In this document: piece after piece, positions 9,454 to 21,473 of the stretch
How the letters are laid out: each line of letters starts with the position of its first letter
Position numbering within the stretch: the stretch's first letter is position 1
NCBI RefSeq assembly: GCF_000513195.1
Contig: NZ_CBVI010000016.1
Location: 1-64,000 of the forward strand
DNA: 64,000 nucleotides
Direction of reading: 5' to 3'
Source of the DNA: Bacteroides timonensis
GTDB taxonomy: Bacteria > Bacteroidota > Bacteroidia > Bacteroidales > Bacteroidaceae
The notes under the pieces: generated by a model
Database searches by the model: none
The model's input: only the letters and a program-made list of their open reading frames with translations
What the model was told of the DNA's origin: nothing
Position numbers and translations under genes: made by a program

Positions 9454-9968
9454 TATCCTCTAAATACTTTTTCAATACTAATTCCTCTGTTTTGAGCAAC
9501 CATACGTGCGTCACGCATTTCACCCAACGCCAGAATAGTAGCCTTCACCAAGTTGTGTGGATTAGAAGATCCTTTTGACTTAGCCAAAACGTCTGTAATA
9601 CCAACACTTTCAAGTACTGCACGCATTGCACCACCGGCAACTACACCTGTACCATGAGAAGCAGGCTTGATGAATACTTCCGCGCCACCAAACTTAGCGG
9701 ACTGTTCGTGAGGAACAGTACCTTTCAGTACAGGTACTTTCGTCAGATTCTTCTTAGCTGATTCAACACCCTTAGCAATAGCAGCGGTAACTTCACCAGC
9801 TTTACCAAGACCCCAACCGATGATACCTTCTTCGTTACCTACAACAACAATTGCAGAGAAACTAAAAGTTCTACCACCTTTGGTTACTTTGGTTACACGA
9901 TTGATAGCAACCAAACGGTCTTTTAGTTCTATATCGTTTGTAATCTTAACTCTATTATTAATTGCCAT
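9453..9968 (-). CDS. rpsE: 30S ribosomal protein uS5
   Basis: 171 residues with the double-stranded RNA-binding domain ([20 protein letters not shown]) and the C-terminal domain [15 protein letters not shown]. It works with uS4 in decoding fidelity and the mRNA entry helicase. Its stop codon touches the rpmD ribosome-binding site, suggesting coupled translation. Confidence 0.97.
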   Translation of the reverse strand: MAINNRVKITNDIELKDRLVAINRVTKVTKGGRTFSFSAIVVVGNEEGIIGWGLGKAGEVTAAIAKGVESAKKNLTKVPVLKGTVPHEQSAKFGGAEVFIKPASHGTGVVAGGAMRAVLESVGITDVLAKSKGSSNPHNLVKATILALGEMRDARMVAQNRGISIEKVFRG

Positions 9969-9973
9969 AATGA

Positions 9974-10318
9974 TTAAAATTTAAGTCCACCGTTACGAGC
10001 AGCATCAGCTACTTCTTTTACTCTCCCATGATACAAGTAACCATTACGGTCGAAAACAACAGTAGTAATACCTGCTTCCTGAGCTTTTTTAGCAATCAAC
10101 TCTCCAACCTTTGCAGCTTGTTCTTTCTTTGGCAACTTCTCAGTTATACCCAAAGAAGAAGCAGCAGCCAAAGTCTTACCACCCAAATCGTCGATAAGCT
10201 GGACATAGATTTGCTTATTACTTCTAAATACACTCATACGCGGACGTTCAGCAGTACCTGAAATTTTATTGCGTACTCTATATTTGATTTTAATTCGTCT
10301 TTCTATTTTTGTTGTCAT
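9974..10318 (-). CDS. rplR: 50S ribosomal protein uL18
   Basis: 114 residues, a 5S rRNA-binding protein with the conserved [20 protein letters not shown] and C-terminal [19 protein letters not shown]. It sits five bases upstream of rpsE and 21 after rplF. Confidence 0.97.
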   Translation of the reverse strand: MTTKIERRIKIKYRVRNKISGTAERPRMSVFRSNKQIYVQLIDDLGGKTLAAASSLGITEKLPKKEQAAKVGELIAKKAQEAGITTVVFDRNGYLYHGRVKEVADAARNGGLKF

Positions 10319-10339
10319 AACATTCTTATTTTATGTAAA

Positions 10340-10909
10340 TTACTTAGCGCCGGCAGATTTACCTGACTTTCTACGAATTTCTTCACCAACAAACTTAACA
10401 CCTTTACCTTTATACGGTTCGGGCTTACGGAAAGAACGTATCTTAGAGCAAACTTGACCCAGCAATTGTTTATCGCAAGACTCTAAAATAATAAGAGGGT
10501 TCTTATTTCTTTCAGATTTTGTCTCTACCTTAACTTCAGGAGGCAACTGTATGAAGATACTATGCGTATAACCTAAAGACAACTCAATAATATTGCCTTG
10601 ATTAGAAGCACGATAACCTACACCTACAAGTTCCAATTCTTTTTTATATCCTTCAGATACACCAACAACCATGTTGTGAACCAAAGAGCGGTACAAACCA
10701 TGGAATGCATGCTTTTGTTTGGGATTATCCAACATTGCATTTTCATTCTCACTCAAAGTCACATGACCATCTTCGATGGCAACATTGATAGCAGGATCTA
10801 TATATTGGCTAAGTTCGCCTTTGGGTCCCTTCACGGTAACCACATTTTCTTTCAGAGTAATTGTTACTCCAGCGGGAATACTAATGGGTAATTTTCCTAT
10901 TCTTGACAT
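10340..10909 (-). CDS. rplF: 50S ribosomal protein uL6
   Basis: 189 residues starting MSRIGKLPISIPAGV, two tandem uL6 domains and the conserved C-terminal RKPEPYKGKGVKFVGEEIRRK. It lies at the base of the L7/L12 stalk near the factor-binding site. It is preceded by a full AGGAGG eight bases before the ATG, one of the few canonical ribosome-binding sites in the cluster. Confidence 0.97.
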   Translation of the reverse strand: MSRIGKLPISIPAGVTITLKENVVTVKGPKGELSQYIDPAINVAIEDGHVTLSENENAMLDNPKQKHAFHGLYRSLVHNMVVGVSEGYKKELELVGVGYRASNQGNIIELSLGYTHSIFIQLPPEVKVETKSERNKNPLIILESCDKQLLGQVCSKIRSFRKPEPYKGKGVKFVGEEIRRKSGKSAGAK

Positions 10910-10917
10910 TGCTAATT

Positions 10918-10923
10918 CCTCCT
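10918..10923 (-). promoter_or_regulatory. Canonical Shine-Dalgarno of rplF
   Basis: Minus-strand AGGAGG, eight bases before the rplF ATG, in the short rpsH-rplF spacer. Confidence 0.7.
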
Positions 10924-10924
10924 A

Positions 10925-11320
10925 TTAATATACATAACACAAAACTTCACCACCTATTTTCAGTTCAGCGGCTTCTTTGTTGGTCATTACACCTTTGGAA
11001 GTAGATATTATAGCAATACCCAAACCATTAATAACTCGCGGCATGTCCTTGTAGCCGGTGTACTGGCGCAAACCCGGAGAAGAAATTCTTTCCAGTTTCT
11101 TAATTGCGTTTACCTTATTAACCGGATCATACTTCAAGGCAACCTTAATTGTACCTTGAGGACCATCTTCTACAAACTTATAATTAAGGATGTAGCCTTT
11201 CTCAAAAAGAATCTTAGTGATTTCTTTTTTCAAATTTGAAGCGGGAACTTCTACAACTCTGTGCTTTGCTTGAATAGCGTTCCGCAACCTCGTCAAATAA
11301 TCTGCTATTGGATCAGTCAT
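10925..11320 (-). CDS. rpsH: 30S ribosomal protein uS8
   Basis: 131 residues, MTDPIADYLTRLRNA at the start and the central GLGIAIISTSKGVMTNKEA RNA-binding motif. In E. coli S8 represses the spc operon by binding near rplE; no such site was examined in detail here. It lies between rpsN and rplF. Confidence 0.97.
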   Translation of the reverse strand: MTDPIADYLTRLRNAIQAKHRVVEVPASNLKKEITKILFEKGYILNYKFVEDGPQGTIKVALKYDPVNKVNAIKKLERISSPGLRQYTGYKDMPRVINGLGIAIISTSKGVMTNKEAAELKIGGEVLCYVY

Positions 11321-11373
11321 ATAATAAAAAATTAAATTAATCAGGCCTACCCTGACAATATTTAAAACAAAAA

Positions 11374-11673
11374 TTACCAGCTTGCTTTCTTAATACCGGG
11401 AATAAGACCGTTAGAAGCCATCTCACGGAATTGAATTCTGGAGATACCGAATTGACGGATATATCCTTTAGGACGACCAGTCAACTTGCAACGGTTATGC
11501 ATACGAATCGGATTAGAATTCTTAGGCAACTCCTGCAATTTCTGTGCAGCTTCAAAAGCTTCAGCAGGGTCACCAATTCTAACGATTTGCTTCAATGCAG
11601 CTCTCTTCTCGGCATATTTGGCTACTAATTTAGCACGTCTTACTTCACGTGCTTTCATTGATTCCTTTGCCAT
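11374..11673 (-). CDS. rpsN: 30S ribosomal protein uS14, zinc-free form
   Basis: 99 residues, the long form of uS14, with a single Cys ([18 protein letters not shown]) in place of the two CxxC pairs of the short zinc-binding type. The C-terminal [19 protein letters not shown] is conserved. It sits four bases after rplE in the usual spc order. Confidence 0.97.
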   Translation of the reverse strand: MAKESMKAREVRRAKLVAKYAEKRAALKQIVRIGDPAEAFEAAQKLQELPKNSNPIRMHNRCKLTGRPKGYIRQFGISRIQFREMASNGLIPGIKKASW

Positions 11674-11677
11674 ATTA

Positions 11678-12235
11678 TCAATCTTTTTTAGCGTTTTTAA
11701 ACGGTAAACCGAATTCTTTCAACAAGGCATAACCTTCTTCATCTGTTTGTGCAGAGGTTACAAAGGTAATATTCATTCCGAGAATTCTGGTAATACTATC
11801 GATATTAATTTCAGGGAAAATGATTTGCTCCTGAATACCAAGAGTATAGTTACCTTTTCCATCAAACTTACTTTCAATACCCTTGAAGTCACGGATACGG
11901 GGAAGAGCTACACGAACCAATTTTTCAAGAAATTCGTACATTCTCTCACGACGCAAAGTTACCATAACGCCAATCGGCATTTTCTTACGCAACTTAAAGT
12001 TAGCGATATCTTTACGAGAAATGGTTGCAACAGCTTTCTGACCTGTGATAGCAGTCATTTCATTAATTGCCACTTCGATAATCTTCTTATCAGCAACAGC
12101 CATACCCAAACCCTGATTGATAACAATCTTCTTAAGTACGGGTACCTGCATCGAAGAAGAATACTGGAACTGTGATTTCAATGCAGGCGCAATACGCTCT
12201 ACATATTCTTTCTTAAGGCTTGCAGTATTACTCAT
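11678..12235 (-). CDS. rplE: 50S ribosomal protein uL5
   Basis: 185 residues, a 5S rRNA-binding protein of the central protuberance, with [12 protein letters not shown] near the N-terminus and [16 protein letters not shown] in the second half. Its ATG shares one base with the rplX stop (TAATG), indicating translational coupling. Confidence 0.97.
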   Translation of the reverse strand: MSNTASLKKEYVERIAPALKSQFQYSSSMQVPVLKKIVINQGLGMAVADKKIIEVAINEMTAITGQKAVATISRKDIANFKLRKKMPIGVMVTLRRERMYEFLEKLVRVALPRIRDFKGIESKFDGKGNYTLGIQEQIIFPEINIDSITRILGMNITFVTSAQTDEEGYALLKEFGLPFKNAKKD

Positions 12236-12567
12236 TACTTAATCTCCTCTCCTGATTTTTTAGAAACACGTGCAATAGTCTTCTTACCGTTTTCACCAAT
12301 AGTTACTTTACGACTGATACGCGTAGCTTTACCCGTCTTAGGATCTACGGGATTCAAGTTAGACAAATGGATAGAAGCTTCCTGCTTCACAATACCACCC
12401 TGAGGGTTCTTTGCATTAGGCTTAGTGCTCTTGGACACCATGTTGACACCTTCAACAATTGCACGATTTTTATCAACAAGAACCTTCAACACACGACCAG
12501 TTTTGCCTTTGTCTTCACCAGCATTTACGTAAACTGTATCGCCTTTTTTAATATGTAATTTACTCAT
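12235..12567 (-). CDS. rplX: 50S ribosomal protein uL24
   Basis: 110 residues with an N-terminal KOW motif ([20 protein letters not shown]) and a conserved central block [17 protein letters not shown]. It initiates assembly of the 50S subunit. It overlaps rplE by one base. Confidence 0.97.
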   Translation of the reverse strand: MSKLHIKKGDTVYVNAGEDKGKTGRVLKVLVDKNRAIVEGVNMVSKSTKPNAKNPQGGIVKQEASIHLSNLNPVDPKTGKATRISRKVTIGENGKKTIARVSKKSGEEIK

Positions 12568-12587
12568 TACTTAAATCTTTTACAAAA

Positions 12588-12953
12588 TTAAAGTACTTCA
12601 GGAGCGAGTGACACAACTTTCATGTTGGTAGCACGAAGTTCACGAGCTACCGGACCGAAAATACGACTACCTCTAATCTCGCCTGCATTGTTCAACAATA
12701 CGCAAGCATTATCATCAAAACGTATATAAGAGCCATCGGGACGACGGATTTCTTTCTTAGTACGTACGATCAAAGCTTTAGACACTGCACCTTTTTTAAT
12801 ATCACTTGAAGGAATGACGCTCTTTACAGAAACAACAATCACGTCCCCCACTGAAGCATAACGACGACCCGTACCGCCCAAAACGCGAATACAGAGGGCC
12901 TCTTTTGCTCCACTGTTATCACATACTGTAATTCTGGATTCTACTTGTATCAT
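12588..12953 (-). CDS. rplN: 50S ribosomal protein uL14
   Basis: 121 residues starting [18 protein letters not shown], with [14 protein letters not shown] near the end. It is one of the most conserved ribosomal proteins, on the subunit interface and binding site of the silencing factor RsfS. It is two bases downstream of rpsQ. Confidence 0.98.
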   Translation of the reverse strand: MIQVESRITVCDNSGAKEALCIRVLGGTGRRYASVGDVIVVSVKSVIPSSDIKKGAVSKALIVRTKKEIRRPDGSYIRFDDNACVLLNNAGEIRGSRIFGPVARELRATNMKVVSLAPEVL

Positions 12954-12955
12954 AA

Positions 12956-13225
12956 TTACTTAGCTCTTTCAATTATTTCTACCAATCTCCATCTTTTAGT
13001 CTTGCTCAAAGGACGAGTCTCCATAATAAGTACAGTATCACCGATATTGCACTCATTATTTTCATCATGAGCATGGTACTTCTTAGTCTTGCTAACGAAC
13101 TTACCATATATGGGGTGTTTTTCTTTAAACTTAGCTGCCACTGTAATGGTCTTCTCCATTTTATTGCTCAGCACAACCCCAGTTCTTTCTTTTCTTAAAT
13201 TTCTTGCTTCCATCAAGCTCATCAT
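12956..13225 (-). CDS. rpsQ: 30S ribosomal protein uS17
   Basis: 89 residues from the ATG at 13225, which overlaps the rpmC stop as ATGA; two other in-frame ATG codons follow, the third giving 85 residues ([12 protein letters not shown]). The OB-fold core [15 protein letters not shown] and [12 protein letters not shown] are conserved. The ATGA overlap favours the first start, but the shorter protein is equally plausible biochemically. Confidence 0.95.
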   Translation of the reverse strand: MMSLMEARNLRKERTGVVLSNKMEKTITVAAKFKEKHPIYGKFVSKTKKYHAHDENNECNIGDTVLIMETRPLSKTKRWRLVEIIERAK

Positions 13226-13419
13226 TTATTGTTAAGTTCTCTTTGGCGTAATTCAGTTTTCATACGCGCAATAGTCCTGCGTAATTGTTTAATCTGAGCA
13301 GGATTGTCCAAAGGAGAAATAGAATGATTCAGAACCATTTGATTATAGTTTGTCACTTCTGCCTCTACTCTTTCTACCAGATCATTGGTAGGTATTTCTT
13401 TAATTTCTGCTATTTTCAT
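13222..13419 (-). CDS. rpmC: 50S ribosomal protein uL29
   Basis: 65 residues, [18 protein letters not shown], with the helical C-terminal [19 protein letters not shown]. It sits beside the exit tunnel where SRP and trigger factor dock. An in-frame ATG at 13425, overlapping the rplP stop as TAATG, would add two residues; 65 matches the usual length. Confidence 0.94.
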   Translation of the reverse strand: MKIAEIKEIPTNDLVERVEAEVTNYNQMVLNHSISPLDNPAQIKQLRRTIARMKTELRQRELNNK

Positions 13420-13424
13420 ATCCA

Positions 13425-13859
13425 TTACGCATTTTGATTTTGAATATCATAATCACGTCTTACAACAAACTTAGTTGTAATAGGAAGCTTCTGTGCAGCT
13501 AAGCGCAAAGCTTCTTTTGCGATTTCATAAGATACCCCTTCGGCTTCGATAATAATTCTTCCCGGAGTAACAGGGGCAACAAAGCCCTCTGGAGCACCTT
13601 TACCTTTACCCATACGTACATCAGCTGGTTTTCTGGTAATAGGTTTATCCGGGAAAATACGAATCCAAATTTGTCCTTGACGTTGCATATATCTTGTCAC
13701 TGCAATACGAGCAGCTTCGATCTGACGGCCTGTAATCCATTTTGTTTCCAAAGCCTTAATTCCAAAAGAACCGAAAGCCAACTGATTACCTCTCTGGGCA
13801 ATACCTTTTTGACGGCCTTTTTGTTGTCTTCTGAATTTTGTCTTTTTCGGTTGTAACAT
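13425..13859 (-). CDS. rplP: 50S ribosomal protein uL16
   Basis: 144 residues starting [16 protein letters not shown], with [20 protein letters not shown] and the [11 protein letters not shown] end. It contacts the A-site tRNA elbow and is needed for late 50S assembly. It lies between rpsC and rpmC. Confidence 0.97.
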   Translation of the reverse strand: MLQPKKTKFRRQQKGRQKGIAQRGNQLAFGSFGIKALETKWITGRQIEAARIAVTRYMQRQGQIWIRIFPDKPITRKPADVRMGKGKGAPEGFVAPVTPGRIIIEAEGVSYEIAKEALRLAAQKLPITTKFVVRRDYDIQNQNA

Positions 13860-13882
13860 AATTCCTAAAAATTCAAATTCGT

Positions 13883-14614
13883 TTAGCGATTATTTTTCTT
13901 TCTTTTGAAGTTCTTTCCGCCATTGTTTCCGCTATTGCTTCCACGACCGCTTTCTTTGCTTTGCGTAAAGTTCGGAGCTAATTCTCTCTTACCGAAAACT
14001 TCACCTCTACAGATCCAAACTTTAATACCGAGAAGACCAACCTTAGTCAATGCTTCTGCATGACAGTAGTCAATATCTGCTCTGAAAGTGTGCAACGGAG
14101 TTCTTCCTTCCTTATACATTTCAGAACGAGCCATTTCAGCTCCATTCAAACGTCCTGAAATCTGAATTTTGATACCTTCAGCACCCATACGCATTGTATT
14201 AGCGATAGCCATTTTAATGGCACGGCGATAGGCAATCTTTCCCTCTACCTGACGAGCGATGTTGTTTGCAACTATAACAGCATCCAACTCTGGCCTTTTC
14301 ACTTCGAAGATATTGATCTGAATATCCTTATCGGTAACCTTCTTCAACTCTTCTTTCAACTTATCAACTTCTTGGCCACCTTTACCGATAATAATACCCG
14401 GACGTGCAGTACAAACGGTAATAGTCACGAGTTTCAGTGTACGTTCAATTACGATTCTTGAGACACTGGCTTTTGCAAGTCTAGCGTTCAAATATTTACG
14501 AATCTTGCTATCTTCCAGCAGAGAATCGCCGTAATTATTTCCACCATACCAATTGGAATCCCATCCTCTGATAATTCCTAAACGGTTGCTTATTGGATTA
14601 ACTTTTTGTCCCAT
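13883..14614 (-). CDS. rpsC: 30S ribosomal protein uS3
   Basis: 243 residues with an N-terminal KH domain ([20 protein letters not shown]) and the C-terminal domain [16 protein letters not shown] (here [16 protein letters not shown]). The extreme C-terminus is a Gly/Asn/Lys-rich tail ([19 protein letters not shown]) that looks disordered. It forms the mRNA entry tunnel with uS4 and uS5. Confidence 0.97.
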   Translation of the reverse strand: MGQKVNPISNRLGIIRGWDSNWYGGNNYGDSLLEDSKIRKYLNARLAKASVSRIVIERTLKLVTITVCTARPGIIIGKGGQEVDKLKEELKKVTDKDIQINIFEVKRPELDAVIVANNIARQVEGKIAYRRAIKMAIANTMRMGAEGIKIQISGRLNGAEMARSEMYKEGRTPLHTFRADIDYCHAEALTKVGLLGIKVWICRGEVFGKRELAPNFTQSKESGRGSNSGNNGGKNFKRKKNNR

Positions 14615-14619
14615 TTACC

Positions 14620-15030
14620 TTAATTTTGATCTTCGTTATTACTTTTAGAACCAACGAACAACGTTACGTGATTTGAACGCTTACGAATTCTGTAACCTCT
14701 ACCCTGCGGAGCCGGTCTCATTCTTTTGAGTGTAGCACCACCATCAACAAAAATCTTCGTTACAAATAATTCGCCACTTTCAGCTTTACGTTCGTTTTTC
14801 TGCTCCCAGTTAGCAATTGCAGAGCGCAGTAATTTCTCAACTCTGGCAGCTGCTTCTTTTGAAGAAAACTTCAAAACGCCAAGTGCTCTATTCACTTCCA
14901 TCCCGCGAATCATGTCAGCCACGAGACGCATTTTGCGAGGGGAAGTAGGAACATTCTGCAACTTTGCAAAATACATGGTCTTAAGGGCTTCTTTTCTTTT
15001 TTCAGCCGATATTTTTTTTCTTGCTCCCAT
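14620..15030 (-). CDS. rplV: 50S ribosomal protein uL22
   Basis: 136 residues with the tunnel-lining loop near [20 protein letters not shown] and [18 protein letters not shown] at the start. It contributes to the narrow part of the exit tunnel. It lies five bases before rpsC. Confidence 0.97.
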   Translation of the reverse strand: MGARKKISAEKRKEALKTMYFAKLQNVPTSPRKMRLVADMIRGMEVNRALGVLKFSSKEAAARVEKLLRSAIANWEQKNERKAESGELFVTKIFVDGGATLKRMRPAPQGRGYRIRKRSNHVTLFVGSKSNNEDQN

Positions 15031-15064
15031 TATATTTATACTTTATTATTTCAGATAAATCCTG

Positions 15065-15334
15065 TTATCTTTTCTTATTACCAGCGTGTCCTCTGAAAGT
15101 ACGAGTTGGAGCAAATTCGCCCAACTTGTGCCCTACCATATTTTCGGTAACGTATACAGGAATAAATTTATTTCCGTTATGAACTGCAACTGTATGGCCT
15201 ACGAAATCAGGCGAAATCATTGAAGCTCTGGCCCAAGTCTTAACAACAATTTTCTTGCCTGATTCATTCATAGCAAGAACTTTCTTCTCAAGCTTAACGT
15301 TAATATACGGACCTTTTTTTAATGAACGACTCAT
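15065..15334 (-). CDS. rpsS: 30S ribosomal protein uS19
   Basis: 89 residues, [19 protein letters not shown], with the basic C-terminal [20 protein letters not shown]. It binds the 30S head and pairs with uS13. It is between rplB and rplV as usual. Confidence 0.97.
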   Translation of the reverse strand: MSRSLKKGPYINVKLEKKVLAMNESGKKIVVKTWARASMISPDFVGHTVAVHNGNKFIPVYVTENMVGHKLGEFAPTRTFRGHAGNKKR

Positions 15335-15354
15335 AGTTTACTCAATTAATCAGA

Positions 15355-16179
<825 letters not shown>

Positions 16180-16184
16180 TTCTT

Positions 16185-16478
16185 TTAAATATTGCTATAA
16201 AAATCAATAGTATCTCCTTCTTTCAACGTAACGATTGCTTTTTTATAAGCACTCGTACGACCATTGATGATACCAGCTTTTGTATAACGGCTTTTATTTT
16301 TGCCTGCATACTTAACCGTATTTACATCAACTACCGTAACGTTATATAAGGCTTCAACTTCACTCTTAATTTCCAGTTTGTTAGCATCAGGACGCACAAT
16401 AAAGCCGAAACGGTTGTTCGCCTTATCAGTAATTGCTGTCATTTTCTCTGTTACTAACGGTTTAATAATAATTCCCAT
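16185..16478 (-). CDS. rplW: 50S ribosomal protein uL23
   Basis: 97 residues, [16 protein letters not shown], the exit-tunnel docking site for trigger factor and SRP. A full AGGAGG lies eight bases before the ATG, next to the rplD stop. Confidence 0.97.
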   Translation of the reverse strand: MGIIIKPLVTEKMTAITDKANNRFGFIVRPDANKLEIKSEVEALYNVTVVDVNTVKYAGKNKSRYTKAGIINGRTSAYKKAIVTLKEGDTIDFYSNI

Positions 16479-16486
16479 TATTTAAG

Positions 16487-16492
16487 CCTCCT
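16487..16492 (-). promoter_or_regulatory. Canonical Shine-Dalgarno of rplW
   Basis: Minus-strand AGGAGG, eight bases before the rplW ATG, in the 16-base spacer after the rplD stop. Confidence 0.7.
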
Positions 16493-16494
16493 TT

Positions 16495-17121
16495 TTACAT
16501 TAAGATATTGTCAATAGCCGAAAGAGCGCTTTCAGTAAACACAACAACCCCCGCATTCAATACTCTGTAAGTATTTAATCCTGAGACCGTCTGTACATTT
16601 GCACTTTCCACGTTACGAGCCGACAAATATACGTTTTTATTTGCTTCTGGTAAAATTACAAGCAGCTTTTTGTCAGAAACTTTAAGTTTTTTTGTCATAG
16701 CAACAAAATCTTTCGTTTTCGGAGCTTCAAAATTAAAGTCTTCTACAATAACAACTGCATTGTTCTGAGCTTTATATGCCAAAGCTGACTTACGAGCTAA
16801 TGTCTTTACTTTTTTATTCAACTTGAAGTAGTAATCTCTAGGTTTAGGACCGAAAGCACGAGCACCACCAACAAGTACCGGTGAATTCATGTCACCACGA
16901 CGTGCACCGCCACCGCCTTTCTGACGACCGATTTTACGAGTAGAACCACTTATCTCACTTCTTTCTTTTGATTTGTGTGTACCCTGACGCTGATTAGCCA
17001 TAAATTGTTTTACGTCTAAATAGATAGCATGGTCGTTGGGCTCAATTCCGAAGATAGACTCGTTTAACGTAATCTTTCTCCCAGTGTCTTCACCTTTAAT
17101 GTTATATACGTTAACTTCCAT
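16495..17121 (-). CDS. rplD: 50S ribosomal protein uL4
   Basis: 208 residues with the tunnel loop rich in basic and Gly residues ([19 protein letters not shown]) and the globular domain beginning [14 protein letters not shown]. In E. coli it represses the S10 operon. The ATG shares a base with the rplC stop (TAATG). Confidence 0.97.
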   Translation of the reverse strand: MEVNVYNIKGEDTGRKITLNESIFGIEPNDHAIYLDVKQFMANQRQGTHKSKERSEISGSTRKIGRQKGGGGARRGDMNSPVLVGGARAFGPKPRDYYFKLNKKVKTLARKSALAYKAQNNAVVIVEDFNFEAPKTKDFVAMTKKLKVSDKKLLVILPEANKNVYLSARNVESANVQTVSGLNTYRVLNAGVVVFTESALSAIDNILM

Positions 17122-17738
17122 TATTTTTCAATTATTACGATTGAACCTTTGCAACCGGGAACAGACCCCTTAATCAAAAGAAGGTTGTGATCCGGAAGAA
17201 CCTTTAATACCTGTAAGTTTTGAACAGTCACTCTGTCGCCGCCAAGTTGACCACCCATACGCATTCCTTTGAATACTTTTGCAGGGTATGAACAGGCACC
17301 GATAGAACCCGGTTTACGAGCACGATTGTGTTGACCGTGAGTAGCTTGACCTACACCACCAAAACCATGTCTTTTAACTACACCTTGAAAACCCTTACCT
17401 TTAGAAGTTCCGATAACATCAACGAACGTTACATCATTGAACAATTCTACGGTAACAGTGTCACCCAGATTTAACTCTGTTTCAAATTCTTTGAACTCAG
17501 CCAAGTGTTTCTTGGGAGTTACTCCAGCCTTCTTAAAGTGCCCCATCAACGGTTTAGTCGTATGCTTCTCCTTCTTATCCTGGAAGCCCAACTGAACAGC
17601 TGCATAGCCATCTTTTTCGACACTTTTAACTTGAGTAACAACACAAGGACCTGCTTCGATAACAGTGCATGGTACATTCTTACCCTCGGCACTGAAAACG
17701 GATGTCATTCCGATTTTTTTTCCTAATAATCCTGGCAT
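17121..17738 (-). CDS. rplC: 50S ribosomal protein uL3
   Basis: 205 residues, [15 protein letters not shown], with the central loop [14 protein letters not shown], which carries the Gln methylated by PrmB in E. coli, reaching the peptidyl transferase centre. It initiates 50S assembly with uL24. Confidence 0.97.
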   Translation of the reverse strand: MPGLLGKKIGMTSVFSAEGKNVPCTVIEAGPCVVTQVKSVEKDGYAAVQLGFQDKKEKHTTKPLMGHFKKAGVTPKKHLAEFKEFETELNLGDTVTVELFNDVTFVDVIGTSKGKGFQGVVKRHGFGGVGQATHGQHNRARKPGSIGACSYPAKVFKGMRMGGQLGGDRVTVQNLQVLKVLPDHNLLLIKGSVPGCKGSIVIIEK

Positions 17739-17757
17739 TTCACTTAAAATTTAAATA

Positions 17758-18063
17758 CTAAACTTTGATTTCTACTTCCACACCACTCGGTAACTCCAAC
17801 TTCATCAGAGCGTCTACAGTCTTAGCAGTTGAGCTATAGATGTCGATCAGTCTCTTATAAGAAGAGAGTTCAAACTGTTCACGCGACTTCTTGTTTACGA
17901 AAGTCGAACGGTTCACGGTAAAGATACGCTTGTGCGTAGGGAGAGGAATCGGACCGCTAACGATGGCACCCGTTGCCTTCACCGTTCTTACAATCTTCTC
18001 AGCTGATTTATCAACCAAGTTGTGGTCGTAAGATTTCAATTTAATTCTAATTTTCTGACTCAT
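17758..18063 (-). CDS. rpsJ: 30S ribosomal protein uS10
   Basis: 101 residues, [18 protein letters not shown], with [20 protein letters not shown] in the loop. It is also NusE, the partner of NusB and NusG in transcription-translation coupling. It begins the S10 block, 83 bases after fusA, with a strong hairpin between them. Confidence 0.97.
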   Translation of the reverse strand: MSQKIRIKLKSYDHNLVDKSAEKIVRTVKATGAIVSGPIPLPTHKRIFTVNRSTFVNKKSREQFELSSYKRLIDIYSSTAKTVDALMKLELPSGVEVEIKV

Positions 18064-18102
18064 TAGTTTGATTAATTATTAATATTATAACAAGATAAAA
18101 TT

Positions 18103-18134
18103 CCGTAGGCTAAGAGTCATTCGCTAGCCTACGG
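18103..18134 (-). terminator. Hairpin between fusA and rpsJ
   Basis: A perfect 10-bp stem (CCGTAGGCTA at 18103-18112 against TAGCCTACGG at 18125-18134). On the minus strand the sequence after it is only moderately T-rich (AATTTTATC), so partial termination, RNA processing or attenuation between the str and S10 blocks is more likely than a full stop. Confidence 0.6.
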
Positions 18135-18146
18135 ATTCTAAATATT

Positions 18147-20264
18147 TTAGATCAAATCAGCACGCCCTTTGACTTCTTCCAACACTGCCTTAGCAATAGA
18201 GTTAGAAACTTGAGCATGATGAGAATAAACCATTGATGAAGTAGCTCGACCAGAAGTAATTGTACGTAATGCAGTTACGTAACCAAACATTTCTGACAAC
18301 GGTACCATTGCCTTCACGATACGAGCACCTGAACGACTGGACTCCATACCCTCTACCTGACCACGGCGCTTATTCAAGTCACCGATTACATCACCCATGT
18401 TTTCTTCCGGAGTTACAACTTCCAGTTTCATAATAGGCTCCATAAGCACAGGACCTGCCTTAGCGCAGGCACTTTTATATGCCTGGATAGCACAGATTTC
18501 GAATGATAACTGATCAGAGTCAACAGGGTGGAAAGAACCATCAAGCAAAGTAACCTTCAGTGAATCCAAAGGATAACCTGCCAACACACCATTCTTCATT
18601 GCAGTAGTAAAGCCTTTCTGAACAGACGGAATAAATTCTTTAGGAATATTACCACCTTTTACTTCATCTATAAACTGCAAGCCGCCTTGAGTAAAGTCTT
18701 CATCTACAGGGCCAATATTTACGATAATATCCGCAAATTTACCACGTCCACCAGATTGTTTCTTATAAACTTCACGCAAGTTAACTGTCTTCGTGATAGC
18801 CTCTTTGTAATTTACCTGAGGTTTACCCTGATTACATTCTACTTTAAACTCACGTTTCAAACGGTCAATAATGATATCCAAGTGAAGTTCACCCATACCA
18901 GAGATAACAGTCTGACCTGTTTGTTCGTCAGTCTTCACAGTAAACGTCGGATCTTCTTCAGCCAATTTAGCCAAACCGTTAGACAGTTTGTCCATATCCT
19001 TCTGAGTCTTCGGCTCTATTGCGATACCAATAACCGGTTCAGGGAAGTCCATAGACTCCAATACAATCGGTGCATCTTCATCACACAATGTATCACCAGT
19101 ATGAATATCCTTGAATCCAACACCTGCACCAATATCACCAGCACCGATTACTTCAACAGGATTCTGTTTGTTTGAATGCATCTGGAACAGACGAGACACG
19201 CGTTCTTTCTTACCAGAACGAGAGTTATAAATATAAGAGCCTGCTTCAATCTTACCAGAGTAAACTCGGAAGAAAGTCAAACGACCTACATACGGGTCAG
19301 TAGCAATCTTAAATGCCAATGCAGAAGTCTTTTCATCATCACTGGGCTTACGATCTTCTTCAGCACCGGTATCAGGATTTGTTCCAACTACATTTTCAGT
19401 GTCCAATGGAGAAGGCAAGAATGCGCAAACATAGTCAAGCAGCGTCTGTACACCTTTATTCTTAAATGAAGAACCACACAGCATCGGAACTACAGCCATC
19501 TGTACAGTAGCCTTACGAAGAGCTCTCAATACTTCTTCTTCTGTAATAGTAGAAGGATCATCGAAATATTTCTCCATCAAAGCATCGTCAAACTCTGCCA
19601 CCTTTTCGAGCATCTTATCTCTCCATTCGTTAGCTTCGTCAACCAAATTAGCAGGGATTTCCTCTGCAGTGTAGTCAGCACCCATAGTTTCGTCATGCCA
19701 ATAGATAGCTTTCATCTTGATCAGATCAACCAGACCTTTGAAAGACTCTTCAGCGCCTATAGGAATAACAATCGGGCAAGGATTAGCACCCAAAACGGCC
19801 TTCATCTGGCGAACGACCTCAAAGAAGTCAGCTCCAGAACGGTCCATCTTGTTCACATAAGCAATACGCGGCACATTGTACTTATCAGCCTGGCGCCATA
19901 CAGTCTCAGACTGCGGTTCAACACCACCCACTGCACAATATGCAGCAACAGCACCATCCAAGATACGCAAAGAACGCTCTACTTCAGCAGTAAAGTCAAC
20001 GTGTCCCGGAGTATCAATCAAGTTGATCTTATAAGTATCACCTGCATATTTCCAACGAGTTGTAGTAGCAGCAGAAGTAATAGTAATACCACGTTCCTGT
20101 TCCTGCGCCATCCAGTCCATTGTAGCAGCACCATCATGTACTTCTCCAATTTTGTGAGTCAAACCCGTATAAAACAGGATACGTTCAGAGGTTGTTGTTT
20201 TTCCGGCATCAATGTGAGCCATGATACCAATATTACGCGTCAAATGTAAATCTTGCTTAGCCAT
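18147..20264 (-). CDS. fusA: Elongation factor G
   Basis: A 705-residue translocation GTPase. G1 is AHIDAGKTT near residue 17, G3 DTPGHVDF near 85, and G4 NKMD near 140. Domain IV and V signatures ([31 protein letters not shown]) are complete. It lies after rpsG in the classical str operon. Its paralogues, if any, are outside this window. Confidence 0.98.
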   Translation of the reverse strand: MAKQDLHLTRNIGIMAHIDAGKTTTSERILFYTGLTHKIGEVHDGAATMDWMAQEQERGITITSAATTTRWKYAGDTYKINLIDTPGHVDFTAEVERSLRILDGAVAAYCAVGGVEPQSETVWRQADKYNVPRIAYVNKMDRSGADFFEVVRQMKAVLGANPCPIVIPIGAEESFKGLVDLIKMKAIYWHDETMGADYTAEEIPANLVDEANEWRDKMLEKVAEFDDALMEKYFDDPSTITEEEVLRALRKATVQMAVVPMLCGSSFKNKGVQTLLDYVCAFLPSPLDTENVVGTNPDTGAEEDRKPSDDEKTSALAFKIATDPYVGRLTFFRVYSGKIEAGSYIYNSRSGKKERVSRLFQMHSNKQNPVEVIGAGDIGAGVGFKDIHTGDTLCDEDAPIVLESMDFPEPVIGIAIEPKTQKDMDKLSNGLAKLAEEDPTFTVKTDEQTGQTVISGMGELHLDIIIDRLKREFKVECNQGKPQVNYKEAITKTVNLREVYKKQSGGRGKFADIIVNIGPVDEDFTQGGLQFIDEVKGGNIPKEFIPSVQKGFTTAMKNGVLAGYPLDSLKVTLLDGSFHPVDSDQLSFEICAIQAYKSACAKAGPVLMEPIMKLEVVTPEENMGDVIGDLNKRRGQVEGMESSRSGARIVKAMVPLSEMFGYVTALRTITSGRATSSMVYSHHAQVSNSIAKAVLEEVKGRADLI

Positions 20265-20316
20265 TTTTAAATTCCTTTTACTTTAAGTTTTTAATCTATC
20301 GGTTATTCTTATAGTA

Positions 20317-20793
20317 TTAGAATCTGAAATGAGCAAATGCACGGTTAGCTTCAGCCATTCTGTGCATATCTTCTTTACGTTTGAAAGCACCACCTTGTTC
20401 ATTATACGCATCCATAATCTCAGCGGCCAATTTATCAGCCATTGATTTACCACCACGCTTGCGAGCAAAAAGGATCAAGTTCTTCATAGAAACTGACTCT
20501 TTACGATCCGGGCGGATTTCAGTAGGAACTTGGAATGTAGCACCACCTACACGACGAGACTTAACTTCAACCTGCGGAGTTACATTATCCAATGCCTTTT
20601 TCCAAATTTCAAGGGCTGATTTTTCTTCGTTAGGAAGTTTTGTTTTTACTGTTTCCAGAGCGGCGTAGAAGATTTCATAAGAGGTATTCTTCTTTCCGTC
20701 ATACATCAGATGGTTTACGAATTTTGAAACCTTTTGATCATTAAACACGGGATCCGGCAGGATAACGCGTTTTTTGGGTTTTGCTTTTCTCAT
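20317..20793 (-). CDS. rpsG: 30S ribosomal protein uS7
   Basis: 158 residues, [15 protein letters not shown], with [20 protein letters not shown] and the C-terminal [18 protein letters not shown]. It nucleates folding of the 16S 3' domain. A 155-base spacer after rpsL has a weak TCTCC/GGAGA stem; in E. coli the rpsL-rpsG gap holds the S7 repressor site, but no equivalent can be assigned here. Confidence 0.97.
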   Translation of the reverse strand: MRKAKPKKRVILPDPVFNDQKVSKFVNHLMYDGKKNTSYEIFYAALETVKTKLPNEEKSALEIWKKALDNVTPQVEVKSRRVGGATFQVPTEIRPDRKESVSMKNLILFARKRGGKSMADKLAAEIMDAYNEQGGAFKRKEDMHRMAEANRAFAHFRF

Positions 20794-20948
20794 TTGTTTG
20801 AAAGAATAATGTTTTTCGTTCTTGGTTGTTTACTTCTTGACTTCTTCAACTCTCCCTCTGGAGAATTTACTCAACCTTTAGCATTTCCAATAAACTAAAA
20901 CGTAAGTTATTACTTTTAATTTAACTGCTTACAGTGTAAGGCTACTAT

Positions 20949-21356
20949 TTATTTTTTCTTCTTAGCCGGTGCAGCCTGTTGTCCCGGTTTCGGACGTTTA
21001 GATCCGTATTTAGAACGTCTTTGAGTACGACCTGCAACACCCGCAGTATCCAATGTACCACGAACAATGTGATAACGTACACCCGGAAGGTCTTTTACAC
21101 GACCACCACGTACTAATACAATAGAGTGCTCCTGCAAGTTATGTCCTTCTCCCGGAATGTAAGAGTTCACCTCTTTGCCATTGGTCAAACGTACACGCGC
21201 AACTTTACGCATTGCAGAATTCGGTTTTTTCGGAGTGGTTGTATACACTCTCACGCAAACGCCACGTCTTTGAGGACATGAATCAAGAGCCGGTGACTTA
21301 CTTTTCTCCACCAACACCTCGCGTCCTTTTCTTACTAATTGCTGAATTGTAGGCAT
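20949..21356 (-). CDS. rpsL: 30S ribosomal protein uS12
   Basis: 135 residues, [15 protein letters not shown], with the decoding-site motifs [13 protein letters not shown] and [11 protein letters not shown], both carrying the wild-type Lys residues that are altered in streptomycin-resistant mutants elsewhere. The C-terminal extension [15 protein letters not shown] is short and basic. It is the first gene after the str-S10-spc-alpha promoter. Confidence 0.97.
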   Translation of the reverse strand: MPTIQQLVRKGREVLVEKSKSPALDSCPQRRGVCVRVYTTTPKKPNSAMRKVARVRLTNGKEVNSYIPGEGHNLQEHSIVLVRGGRVKDLPGVRYHIVRGTLDTAGVAGRTQRRSKYGSKRPKPGQQAAPAKKKK

Positions 21357-21419
21357 TTTAATTGTTTTTAATTATATATTATTGTTATATTAATTTCGTA
21401 GCTATACACTTTTGGGCTG

Positions 21420-21450
21420 CAAAAATACGAATAATATTTGAATAATCAAT
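21420..21450 (-). promoter_or_regulatory. Promoter of the str-S10-spc-alpha operon
   Basis: Minus-strand TATTTTTG (21420-21427) matches TAnnTTTG; ATTG at 21447-21450, 19 bases upstream, matches three of four bases of the -33 box. The start point near 21414 gives an A/T-rich leader of about 58 nt before rpsL. No other consensus promoter was noticed in the 18 kb downstream, although that stretch was not scanned base by base. Confidence 0.7.
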
Positions 21451-21473
21451 GCACTACAAGTTTTTTTTTGATT